Origin: Embleya sp040605455
Lineage (GTDB): Bacteria; Actinomycetota; Actinomycetes; Streptomycetales; Streptomycetaceae
DNA: 64,000 nt
Direction: 5' to 3'
Assembly (NCBI RefSeq): GCF_040605455.1
Contig: NZ_JBEXCV010000010.1
Coordinates: forward strand, 41,229-105,228
The notes below the pieces were generated by a model. It made no database searches. It was not told the DNA's origin and worked only from the letters and a program-made list of their open reading frames with translations. This document shows, piece by piece, positions 51,722 through 59,902 of this stretch (its first letter is position 1; each line of letters begins with the position of its first letter). The position numbers and the translations under genes were made by a program.

Positions 51722-52792
51722 TCAGGCCGAGGCGCCCGACGGCTGCCTGGGGGTCGCCTGGGCCCGGTCGACCGAGTCGCTCCCGCGGCCTGTGAACCGG
51801 ATCACCAGAGCCGTGCCGGCGACCAGGAAGACCGCCAGACCCGGACCGAACAGCAGCCACGGCATGACCGAGACCTCGGTGTCCTCGTCCGGGATGCTGT
51901 CCGCCTTCTTGAAGGTGTCGACGTTCGCGCCGATGTTTTCCACCAGGGCGTTGAACTTGGCCAGGATGCGGTCGGTCTCGACCAGGCCCTTGCCGACCTT
52001 GGGGTACTGCGTGGCCAGTTCGGCGGTGAACTGCGCGGGGGGCTTCCTCAGCAACGCGGCCATCGACGGAAGCGACTTGGTCTTCATCCCGACCGCCATC
52101 TTGCCCAGCGTGTCCAGGTCGTTGTGCGCCTGCCGGTATCCGGCGTCGGTGAAGGTGGGCCGGAACGCGGTGAACATCTTCTCGGACGCCTTGGTCTTGC
52201 CGATCACCCCGGTTGCGAAGACCCCGACCACCATGCCGAGACCGACCACCGCGGCGAGCGCCAGGCACACCGTGCTCAGCACGACCCGATTGCCGACCAG
52301 GGAGAACACCAGGCCGCCCGCGCCGACCACGAGCAACACGATGCCCGGGATCAGATAGAGGTAGGTGACCGCGGTATTGGGTGCGTCCGCCGTCGGAATG
52401 TCGTCGGCCTGGCGGAAGTTCCCGGCCTGCGCGTCCATGGTGCCCGCGAGCTTGTTGAACCGGGGCATGATCGTGGGCAGTTCCTTGAGGCCCTTGCCCA
52501 CCTCGGGTGCGGTCACGCCCATCAGATTGATCAGCGCCGGCGTCTCGATCCCGGCCTGCTTCGCCAGGCCCGGCAGCGTCTCCGCCTGGAGCTGCGCGAG
52601 CATCTCGTTCATCGTGACCAGGTCGGTCCGGCTCTGGGCGATCGCGGCCGGAGTGAAGGCCGGGCGGAAGTCATTGGTCAGATCGTCGACAGCCTGCGTC
52701 TTCTTCGGCAGGCCGGCGGCCAGCGGGAAGATGATCAGGGCCGCACCCAGCAGGGCGATCAGCACCAGCGCCACGTGGCGGTATGCACGCAC
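51722..52792 (-). CDS. Membrane protein with internal duplication
   Basis: A 356-residue protein in two similar halves. Each has a membrane helix, an extracytoplasmic domain of about 105 residues and another helix. Matching pieces are NDFRPAFTPAAIAQSRTDL with TAFRPTFTDAGYRQAHNDL, and EVGKGLKELPTIMPRFNKL with KVGKGLVETDRILAKFNAL. Four membrane helices result (about 7-27, 142-162, 170-195, 313-333). The GTG has GGAGA upstream. I do not recognise the family; the layout suggests a sensor or a transporter accessory. Confidence 0.75.
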   Translation of the reverse strand: MRAYRHVALVLIALLGAALIIFPLAAGLPKKTQAVDDLTNDFRPAFTPAAIAQSRTDLVTMNEMLAQLQAETLPGLAKQAGIETPALINLMGVTAPEVGKGLKELPTIMPRFNKLAGTMDAQAGNFRQADDIPTADAPNTAVTYLYLIPGIVLLVVGAGGLVFSLVGNRVVLSTVCLALAAVVGLGMVVGVFATGVIGKTKASEKMFTAFRPTFTDAGYRQAHNDLDTLGKMAVGMKTKSLPSMAALLRKPPAQFTAELATQYPKVGKGLVETDRILAKFNALVENIGANVDTFKKADSIPDEDTEVSVMPWLLFGPGLAVFLVAGTALVIRFTGRGSDSVDRAQATPRQPSGASA

Positions 52793-52929
52793 AGCGGGTT
52801 CTCCCTTCGCTTTCCGTTATTCCTCGGATCGTATGGGTGATCGCCTCGATCGCCCCGGATCCGCACGGCGGAAAGCACCTGTTCTCGTTGTTTGTCACTC
52901 GGGCAGCCGATCTTCGCAAAGAGCAACCC

Positions 52930-52946
52930 GCCAGTCAGCTACTGGC
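52930..52946. promoter_or_regulatory. Inverted repeat GCCAGT-N5-ACTGGC upstream of the acyl-CoA dehydrogenases
   Basis: Perfect six-base arms with a five-base spacer in an A/T-richer patch, 136 bases before the first FadE start. A possible TetR-type operator; no regulator gene is adjacent. Confidence 0.4.
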
Positions 52947-53081
52947 AAGTAATGTCATGGGATCGAGATCTCCGGCACATCGCTCGCCCGGGCGGGCGAT
53001 GCCATGGATCGGTCCACCGCCAGGGACTACGTTTGCGCCGGCCGGCTCGTGCGAGCGGCGAGGTGTGAACGGAGGTCGCCG

Positions 53082-54101
53082 GTGGATCTTGAACCGACGG
53101 AAGATCAAAAGGCGGTACGAGCCGCCTTTTCGGAGTTCTTCACGGACCGATGCCCCATTTCCGTGGTTCGCGCGGCCGAGCCGCTCGGCTTCGCGGCGGA
53201 CCTGTGGCGGCGACTGGCGGCGATGGGCGCGCCCGGCATGGCGCTGCCCGAACGGGCCGGCGGTGGTGGAGCGGGCCGCTCGGATCTGGCCCTGCTCCTG
53301 CACGAGGCCGGCCGGGTCCTGGCGCCGGTGCCGCTGAGCGGGCACCTGGCCGCGTCCCCGCTGCTGGTCGACACCCCGTGGTGCGCGGAGGCGGCCGAGG
53401 GCACGTTGATCGTGGCGCCCGCACTGCGACCGACCGTGGACGGGCTGGCCCGCCTGGTGCCCGGCGGCGCGGTCGCGCACGTCGTGGTGGCCCTGGACGA
53501 GGACGAACTGGTCGCCGTGCGCGGCGAACCGCCGATGACCGCGCTGGTCAACCACGCGTGCGCGCCGCTCGCCGACCGGTACGTGCGCGACGATCGGGGC
53601 GGCCGGGTGGTGCTGGCCGACGGGGACGATGCGGCGCGGCGCTTCGCGATGCTGCGCCGCGAGTGGCAGTTGTATACGGCGGCCACGCTGGCCGGGCTGG
53701 CCGAGCGGGCGTTGGAGCTGGCGGTTGCGTACACGCTGGAGCGCGAGCAGTTCGGCAAGCCGATCGGCGCGTTCCAGGCGGTCCAGCAGGGGCTGGCCGA
53801 CCTGGTCGGGCCGGTGGACGGGATCCGACTGCTGGCCGCGCGGGCCGCGTGGTGCGCCGACGAGGGCGATCCGGCGGAGGCCGGCCGGCTCGCGGTGATG
53901 GCGTTCCTGGCCGCGGCCGAGGTGGCCCGAACCACGACGTATCGCGCGGTGCACTTCCACGGCGGATACGGGGTGACCCTCGAATACGACATCCAGCTCT
54001 ACTTCCGTCGCGCGCGGGGTTGGCCGCTGGTCCTGGGCGACCCGGACGAGGAGTACCAGCGGTTGGCGGACGACCTCTTCGGACCTGTGGGGAGCATCTG
54101 A
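53082..54101 (+). CDS. Acyl-CoA dehydrogenase family protein, small subunit type
   Basis: A 339-residue FadE-like protein. The C-terminal helical domain is clear: TLEREQFGKPIGAFQAVQQGLADL (about 220-245) and AVHFHGGYGVTLEYDIQLYFRRAR (about 300-325). The middle FAD/beta domain is poorly conserved. The position of the catalytic glutamate is not obvious, as in paired FadE enzymes where one subunit is inactive. The GTG has GGAGG upstream. Its stop overlaps the next start (TGATG), so the two subunits should form an alpha2-beta2 enzyme. Substrate unknown, possibly steroid or branched acyl-CoA. Confidence 0.87.
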   Translation: MDLEPTEDQKAVRAAFSEFFTDRCPISVVRAAEPLGFAADLWRRLAAMGAPGMALPERAGGGGAGRSDLALLLHEAGRVLAPVPLSGHLAASPLLVDTPWCAEAAEGTLIVAPALRPTVDGLARLVPGGAVAHVVVALDEDELVAVRGEPPMTALVNHACAPLADRYVRDDRGGRVVLADGDDAARRFAMLRREWQLYTAATLAGLAERALELAVAYTLEREQFGKPIGAFQAVQQGLADLVGPVDGIRLLAARAAWCADEGDPAEAGRLAVMAFLAAAEVARTTTYRAVHFHGGYGVTLEYDIQLYFRRARGWPLVLGDPDEEYQRLADDLFGPVGSI

Positions 54102-55258
54102 TGGACTTTCGGCCGAAGGAGTCGGTGGAGGAGTTCCGGCGCTGGATCCGGGCATTCGTCGCGGAGCACCTGACCGAGGACATGATCGAGCGGGCCCGGC
54201 GCACCGGCACGTTCCACGACTGGGAGTTCCATCGCGCGCTCGCCGCGACCGGGGTGATCGCCGAGGGCATGGCCGGGCCCGGTCGCAGCACCGGCCGCGA
54301 TCCGTTGGAGTTGTACGTCCTGTTCGACGAACTCGGGCTGGCCGACGCACCGTTCTACGGGCTGGCCAATACGATGCTGGTGGCGGGCATCGTCGAGCAG
54401 ATCGGCAGCGCGTTCCATCTGGCCGAGGTGCTGCCCCGATTCCACCGCGGCGAGGCGATCGCGGCGCTCGGCTACAGCGAGCCGGGGTCGGGCTCGGACG
54501 TGGCCGCGGCGGCCACTCGCGCGGAGCGCGTCCTGGGCCACCCGGAGGACGAGCCGATGTGGCTGGTGAACGGGCAGAAGATGTTCACCACGCTCGTGCA
54601 CGAGGCCGGATACGTGATCCTGCTGACCCGCACCGACCCGGACGTGGCCAAGCATCGCGGACTGACCATGTTCCTGGTGCCGATGGACCTGCCGGGCATT
54701 TCCTTCCAGCCGGTGGAGACGATGGGCGGAGACCGTACCAACATCACCTACTTCACCGACGTCCGGGTGCCCGATCGTTGGCGGCTGGGCGAGGTCGACG
54801 GCGGGTGGGGCGTGATGAAGGTGGCGCTGGCGTACGAGCGCGGTGTGTTCGGCAACATGAACCAGGGTGTCTCGCTGCTGCGGCGGTTCACCCGGTGGGC
54901 GGCCGAGAGCGGGGCGATGGACGACACCTCGGTGCGCAAGCGGCTGGCCCGGATCGCGATCGACAACGAGATCACCGCGCTGCTGGCCCTGCGACCGGCG
55001 CTGATCGCGAGCGCGGGTGGGTTGCCGACGACCGAGGGCTCGATCGCGAAGTTGTTCGCGAGCGAGGCGTACAACCGCGCCGCCGAGGCGTGCCTGGACA
55101 TGGCCGGGCCCGAGGGGTTGCTCGGCGAGCCCGGGGACGCGTGGTTCGTCGACCATGCCGCGCGGGACGCTCCGGTGACCACGATCTATGGCGGAACCAG
55201 CGAGATCCAGCGCAACAACATCGCCGAGCATCGGTTGGGGCTGCCGCGGGCTCGCTAG
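54101..55258 (+). CDS. Acyl-CoA dehydrogenase, large subunit type
   Basis: A 385-residue flavoenzyme that introduces a 2,3-double bond in acyl-CoA. Hallmarks are GYSEPGSGSDVAAAATRAER (FAD/substrate loop near 125), WGVMKVALAYERG, and the C-terminal signature TIYGGTSEIQRNNIAEHRLGLPR. The ATG overlaps the previous stop by one base and has GGGAG upstream. Pairing with the smaller FadE matches the heteromeric acyl-CoA dehydrogenases known for cholesterol side-chain degradation in other actinobacteria; a steroid substrate here is only a guess. Confidence 0.92.
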   Translation: MDFRPKESVEEFRRWIRAFVAEHLTEDMIERARRTGTFHDWEFHRALAATGVIAEGMAGPGRSTGRDPLELYVLFDELGLADAPFYGLANTMLVAGIVEQIGSAFHLAEVLPRFHRGEAIAALGYSEPGSGSDVAAAATRAERVLGHPEDEPMWLVNGQKMFTTLVHEAGYVILLTRTDPDVAKHRGLTMFLVPMDLPGISFQPVETMGGDRTNITYFTDVRVPDRWRLGEVDGGWGVMKVALAYERGVFGNMNQGVSLLRRFTRWAAESGAMDDTSVRKRLARIAIDNEITALLALRPALIASAGGLPTTEGSIAKLFASEAYNRAAEACLDMAGPEGLLGEPGDAWFVDHAARDAPVTTIYGGTSEIQRNNIAEHRLGLPRAR

Positions 55259-55419
55259 GAAGCCCGGGCGTCGGGGCGCCCACCGGGGGGTGCGGCGCCC
55301 GGCGTCCACCGATATGACGGGCTCGGATGGCGGGCGGCCGAACGGGTGGCCGGAGCGCGGGCCGCTTCATGGCAGACTTCGGCACCGTTCACACCGGTGA
55401 GCGAAACGGAGTTTCTGCC

Positions 55420-57882
55420 ATGCGGCCGCTGCACGACGAGGACCCTTCGAGCGTTGGTGCCTACCGATTGGTGGGCCGGCTCGGCGAAGGGACCACGGCT
55501 CGGACCTATCTGGGGGCCGCGCCCGACGACACACCCGTCGTCGTGCGGGTGATCCGGGCCGACCTCGGGCGTGATCCCGCCTTCCGGGCCCGATTCGGCG
55601 AAGAGGTGGACGCCGCCCGACGGTTGCCCGGCCTGGGCACGGCGATGATCCTGGACGCCGACACCACCGGGCGTCAGCTCTGGTACGCCACCACCCACCT
55701 CCCGGGTCCGACCCTGGAGGAAACGGTGCGCCGGCACGGCCCGTTGCCCGGCCATTCACTGCGCGTGCTCGCCGGCGAACTCGCGGCCGCCCTGGATCGG
55801 TTGCACACGGTCGGGCTCCACCACGGCCGACTCGATCCGGCTTCGGTGCTGCTCGGCCCGGACGGACCGTGGTTGCCCGGGCTCGGGATCGCGCACGGGT
55901 CGGCCGGCTCTTCGGTAACCGCCGACGGCGTGGTGATCGGCACCGTGCTCGACTCCCCCGGTTTCCGTTCGCCGGAGCAGGTCCGGGATCTGACGGTGGG
56001 TCCGCCGAGCGACGTGTTCTCGCTCGGCTCCGTGCTCACGTTCGCCGCGACCGGCGTCGGCCCGTTCGATCGGGGCGGCGCGGCGGGCTCGGTGGCCGAT
56101 CGGGTCGCCGACGGTGATCCCGAACTCGGCGACGTGCCCGCATCGTTGCGCACCCTGATCGCCGCGTGCCTGGTCAAGGACCCCGCGCACCGGCCCGCAC
56201 CGGAGGAGGTGGTCCGGGTCGCGGCCGGCACCCCGGGGCCGACCTGGCTGTCCGCGGCCGGCGCCGCGTGGGTGGCCGAACGGGTGGCCAATCCGTGGGA
56301 GCCGCCCCAGCCGATGCCCGGCAGCGAGCCGTACGCGCCGGGCACCGTACCGGCCCCGCCGCCCGGCAGCGCGGCCGCGTCCGCATCCGCTTCCTCGGCT
56401 GCGGCCGCGGCGGACGCCGAACCCGACCCGGCACCGGCCGAGGCCGCGACCTTGGCCGAACCGGCGGCCACGCCCGAGCCCGCCGCGCCGCCCGCCAGGG
56501 CGGCAGCCCCCTCCCGCGCCCGTCGGTCCGACACCCGGGCCAAGTCCCGCCGCGGCTTCCTGGCCGTCGCGGGCGGCGCCGCGGTGCTCGGCGGCGCGGT
56601 GGCGGCCTGGGCGCTGAGCCGGGGCGGCGACTCGCCCAAAGCCACACCGAAGAAGCCCGTGCCGCCGCCGAGTCCGGTCGCCTCGGCCGGTCCGAGCACG
56701 CACACCTCGGTGCAGGAACTCACCGTCTGGACCACCGAGAACCTGGTGCCCACCGCGCTGCTCGGCGACCTGGGACTGGAGTTCGGAAAGAGCGCTTCCG
56801 GGGTCCGGCTGGGCAGCCGGCTCCAGTCCAGGGCCGGCTACACCCAGGCCCTGGAGCAGGCGCTGCGCGCGGGCCGCGGGCCGGACGTGTTCGAGTTGGA
56901 CCTGCTCGCCCTGGCCCGGTTCAAGGCTGCCGACCTGATCATGGACCTGACGCCGCATCAGAGCCGGTTCGACGCCAACACCTGGTTCCCCGCGGTGCGC
57001 GCCTCGGTCACCTCCGCCGGCCGGATCATGGCGCTGCCGCTGGCCGCGAACGTGCCCGTGGTGCTGTACGACAAGGGGTTGTTCCAGGCCGCACAGGTGG
57101 GCGTACCCGCCGATCGGGTGACCTGGGTCGCGGACCTGGAGAAGTTGCGCCTGGCCAACGCGAGCAACCCCGACTACCGCGCGCTGTACGTACCCGGCGG
57201 CGGGTGGCCGATCCTGGCCTCGTGCGTATGGGAGGACGACGGCACGATCGCGGTCCAGGAGGGCGACGCGTGGCGCGGCACGCTCGACCTGCCCGGCTCG
57301 GTGGAGGGGGCCAGGTTCTTCCGTCACCTGCAGTCCTACGCGCCGGACGCGATCGGCGTGGGCAACGACGACCCGGCGATCGTCACCCGCGTGGCCAAGG
57401 GCAACGTCGCGTCGGCGATCGCCGACTCGGCACTGTACGACGCGGTGGTGGCGGCGAATCCGGCGTTGCGCGCGGTGCTGGGTGCGTTCGCGATCCCGGG
57501 CCGCACGGCGGGCAGACCGGCCGCGGTCGGGGTGCGCGGCACGGTGCTCGCGGTGTCGGCGTCCAGCCTGTTCAAGGAGTCCGCGATGGACCTGCTGGCG
57601 CTGATCGCCACCGAGCGCTGGCGCTCGCGGATCGCCACCGACGGCCGACTGGTCCCGGTGCGCACCGGCCTGGACCGGGCCCTGCCGCCGGACAATCCGA
57701 TGATCGCGGCCTCGATCACGGCGTTGCCGGTGGGCGGGCGGGCGTATCCGGTCGCGCCCGGCTGGTCCGAGCGCCCGCTGGTCGAGCTTTCCAGGCAGAC
57801 CCTGGCCGGCACCGATCCGCTGGCCGCGGCAGCCGCCGCGAACCCGATCGTGGCCCGCGAGTTCGGCGTTTCGCCGGCTTGA
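55420..57882 (+). CDS. Pseudokinase - Tat-like anchor - solute-binding domain fusion
   Basis: An 820-residue three-part protein. Residues about 14-265 have the eukaryotic-type Ser/Thr kinase fold but lost every catalytic residue: the VAIK Lys is Arg43, the HRD Asp is Arg137, the LKP Lys is Asp139, the catalytic-loop Asn is Ser142, and DFG is GLG (154-156). SPEQ (184-187) remains. A Pro/Ala linker follows (295-370). SRRGFLAVAGGAAVLGG (376-392), a twin-arginine-like motif with a membrane helix, anchors the protein. Residues about 430-820 resemble an extracellular sugar-binding protein (SBP type 1). The ATG at 55420 has GGAG upstream. It should sense an external ligand and signal inward without kinase activity. 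The next gene is a related anchored SBP; no ABC permease is nearby. Confidence 0.85.
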   Translation: MRPLHDEDPSSVGAYRLVGRLGEGTTARTYLGAAPDDTPVVVRVIRADLGRDPAFRARFGEEVDAARRLPGLGTAMILDADTTGRQLWYATTHLPGPTLEETVRRHGPLPGHSLRVLAGELAAALDRLHTVGLHHGRLDPASVLLGPDGPWLPGLGIAHGSAGSSVTADGVVIGTVLDSPGFRSPEQVRDLTVGPPSDVFSLGSVLTFAATGVGPFDRGGAAGSVADRVADGDPELGDVPASLRTLIAACLVKDPAHRPAPEEVVRVAAGTPGPTWLSAAGAAWVAERVANPWEPPQPMPGSEPYAPGTVPAPPPGSAAASASASSAAAAADAEPDPAPAEAATLAEPAATPEPAAPPARAAAPSRARRSDTRAKSRRGFLAVAGGAAVLGGAVAAWALSRGGDSPKATPKKPVPPPSPVASAGPSTHTSVQELTVWTTENLVPTALLGDLGLEFGKSASGVRLGSRLQSRAGYTQALEQALRAGRGPDVFELDLLALARFKAADLIMDLTPHQSRFDANTWFPAVRASVTSAGRIMALPLAANVPVVLYDKGLFQAAQVGVPADRVTWVADLEKLRLANASNPDYRALYVPGGGWPILASCVWEDDGTIAVQEGDAWRGTLDLPGSVEGARFFRHLQSYAPDAIGVGNDDPAIVTRVAKGNVASAIADSALYDAVVAANPALRAVLGAFAIPGRTAGRPAAVGVRGTVLAVSASSLFKESAMDLLALIATERWRSRIATDGRLVPVRTGLDRALPPDNPMIAASITALPVGGRAYPVAPGWSERPLVELSRQTLAGTDPLAAAAAANPIVAREFGVSPA

Positions 57883-57963
57883 TGGATCTCCCGAGCAGGG
57901 CGGGTGGGCAAGCGGCCCAGGGTTTGACAACATCCGTATCCCACCGACCGGAGGAGCCGCACT

Positions 57964-59673
57964 GTGCCGTCGTGGAATGACGACCCGCAGGTGTCATCAG
58001 AGCTGACATCGGAGGATGGCGCATCGGCCCACCCGCCCCCTCGGCCCACCCATGCGCCGATGGCCGGGCCACCACCCCCGCAACCCTCGGACGGATCGCC
58101 GCCGCACTACCCGGCCGGGCCACCGCCGCAGCAGTACCCGGGCGGAGTCCCGGCGCAATACCCGGCCGGCCCGCCGGCGCAGTACCCGGGCGGTGCGACA
58201 CCGCAATACCCGGCCGGCCCGCCGCCGCAGTACCCGAACGTGCCGCCTCCCCCAGGCTGGGGACCCACTCCGCCGCCACCCGGCGGCGGTGCATCGTCTC
58301 GGCGCACAGTGATGGTGGCCGGTTCGGTCGCGGCGGTCGTCGCGGCCGGTGGCGGTGTCGCCGCGTGGTTGCTCACCCGCGGCGAGGACAAGGGCGCCGC
58401 GCCCACACCGACGCCGCGCCCCACCACGCCGGCGCCCCCGGTCCCGCCCACCCCGGAGCCGCCCACCGGCGAGAGCGGCCCGTACACGCTCACGCTGTGG
58501 CTGGAAAAGCCGCTGACCCCGGGCGTCGACCAGGCCAAGACGAACACCGACCTGGCCGCCGCGCTGCTCAAGGCGGATCCGTACGGGACCGCCCGCACCG
58601 AGGTCCAGGAGACGATCGACAATCGCAAGCTGGACACCGCGCTGAGCGCGGGCAACGGCCCGGACATCTTCCCGGCGCAGACCTTCACCCTGGCCCGTCG
58701 GGTGCGACGCGGGGACCTGCTCGACCTCACGCCGTACGCGAGCCGGTTGAACGTGGATGCCTGGCACCCGGCGGCCCGGGCGGCGTGCACGTTCGAGGGC
58801 AGGCTGTACGCGCTGCCGATGGACGTGTACGCGCCGGTGGTGGTCTACGACAAGCGGCTGTGCGACCCGGCCGGATTCACCGTGCCACGCACTCGGGACG
58901 AGTGGATCGCGCAGTTGGACAAGCTCAAGCAGCACTACGCGAGCGACCCGAAGTTCGAGGCGCTGCACTTGGTCGGCAAGGCGTGGCAGACGATCGCCGC
59001 GTGCCTGTACCAGGACGACTGCGAGATAGCCGTGCGCGAGGGCGAGCGCTGGGCCGGACGGCTCGCCGGCCCGGAGGGCCGAGCGGGCATCACCTTCTAC
59101 CAGAAGCTCCAGGCGTATTCGACCGCGCCGAAGGACGTCGAGGAGGCCAATGATCCGGCGGGCCAAAGCACCGCCGTGCTCGCGGGGGGCAAGGCGGCGA
59201 TGATGATCCAGGCCGACTGGATCTTCCCGGATCTGCTGCGCTCTTCCCCCGAGACGGCGCGCAACCTGGGCGCCTTCCCGATGCCCGGCCGCGGTGCGGA
59301 CAAGCCCGGAGCGGTCGGCGTGTGGGGCGGGGTGCTGGCGGTGTCGGCGAAGACCCCGCACCCCGCGGGCGCGGTGAACATGCTCCGGGTGCTGGCCTCG
59401 GCGACCTGGCAGGAGCGGTGGGCGAACGAGAACGAGACGGTGCCGGCCCTGGCCGACCTGACCACCACCTCGGGCAGCACGAACGTGATGCGACCGGCCA
59501 CGTTGGCCGCGCTCGGGCAGGGCCGGCCCTACCCGCAGGCGCCCGGCTGGTCGGCGGTGCCGCTCAAGAACTTCGCCGAGAACGTGTTGGCGAAGGGGCT
59601 CGACCCGAACGGGGCCGGGCGAAGCGCGGACGCCATGATCGCTGCCACCTTCGACAAGGACACCAACCTCTGA
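57964..59673 (+). CDS. Membrane-anchored solute-binding protein with Pro-rich repeat tail
   Basis: A 569-residue protein. The cytoplasmic N-terminus (about 24-108) is Pro-rich with repeated QYPAGPP/QYPGG units. A twin-arginine-like anchor SRRTVMVAGS and helix span 112-137. A Thr/Pro linker leads to an SBP-type domain (about 165-569) resembling that of the upstream fusion, with matching segments such as ALPMDVYAPVVVYDK versus ALPLAANVPVVLYDK and GAFPMPGR versus GAFAIPGR. The GTG has GGAGG nine bases upstream, 81 bases after the previous stop. The pair probably arose by duplication of the SBP part. The tail could bind the pseudokinase or a scaffold; that is inference. Confidence 0.83.
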   Translation: MPSWNDDPQVSSELTSEDGASAHPPPRPTHAPMAGPPPPQPSDGSPPHYPAGPPPQQYPGGVPAQYPAGPPAQYPGGATPQYPAGPPPQYPNVPPPPGWGPTPPPPGGGASSRRTVMVAGSVAAVVAAGGGVAAWLLTRGEDKGAAPTPTPRPTTPAPPVPPTPEPPTGESGPYTLTLWLEKPLTPGVDQAKTNTDLAAALLKADPYGTARTEVQETIDNRKLDTALSAGNGPDIFPAQTFTLARRVRRGDLLDLTPYASRLNVDAWHPAARAACTFEGRLYALPMDVYAPVVVYDKRLCDPAGFTVPRTRDEWIAQLDKLKQHYASDPKFEALHLVGKAWQTIAACLYQDDCEIAVREGERWAGRLAGPEGRAGITFYQKLQAYSTAPKDVEEANDPAGQSTAVLAGGKAAMMIQADWIFPDLLRSSPETARNLGAFPMPGRGADKPGAVGVWGGVLAVSAKTPHPAGAVNMLRVLASATWQERWANENETVPALADLTTTSGSTNVMRPATLAALGQGRPYPQAPGWSAVPLKNFAENVLAKGLDPNGAGRSADAMIAATFDKDTNL

Positions 59674-59733
59674 TCGTCGGGTGGCCGGCGCACCGTCCTT
59701 GTCACCCACACGGCGCAAGAAATCCTCAAGCGT

Positions 59734-59762
59734 AAGCCCGCCGCGGTTCACGCGGCGGGCTT
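59734..59762 (+). terminator. Terminator after the SBP pair
   Basis: Perfect 12-bp stem AAGCCCGCCGCG/CGCGGCGGGCTT, loop GTTCA, 60 bases past the stop codon. Confidence 0.75.
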
Positions 59763-59902
59763 CCCGCATTACCCACCCTCCGCATTCACACGGCCGCCTA
59801 CCGTCGTCTCACTTTCCCTTCGAGTGACCGGCGGTTTCCGGATTCGGCAGTACATGTCCCGCCGTCGGGTCGCTCTCCGAGTACACGAGGATGCGGTCCG
59901 TC

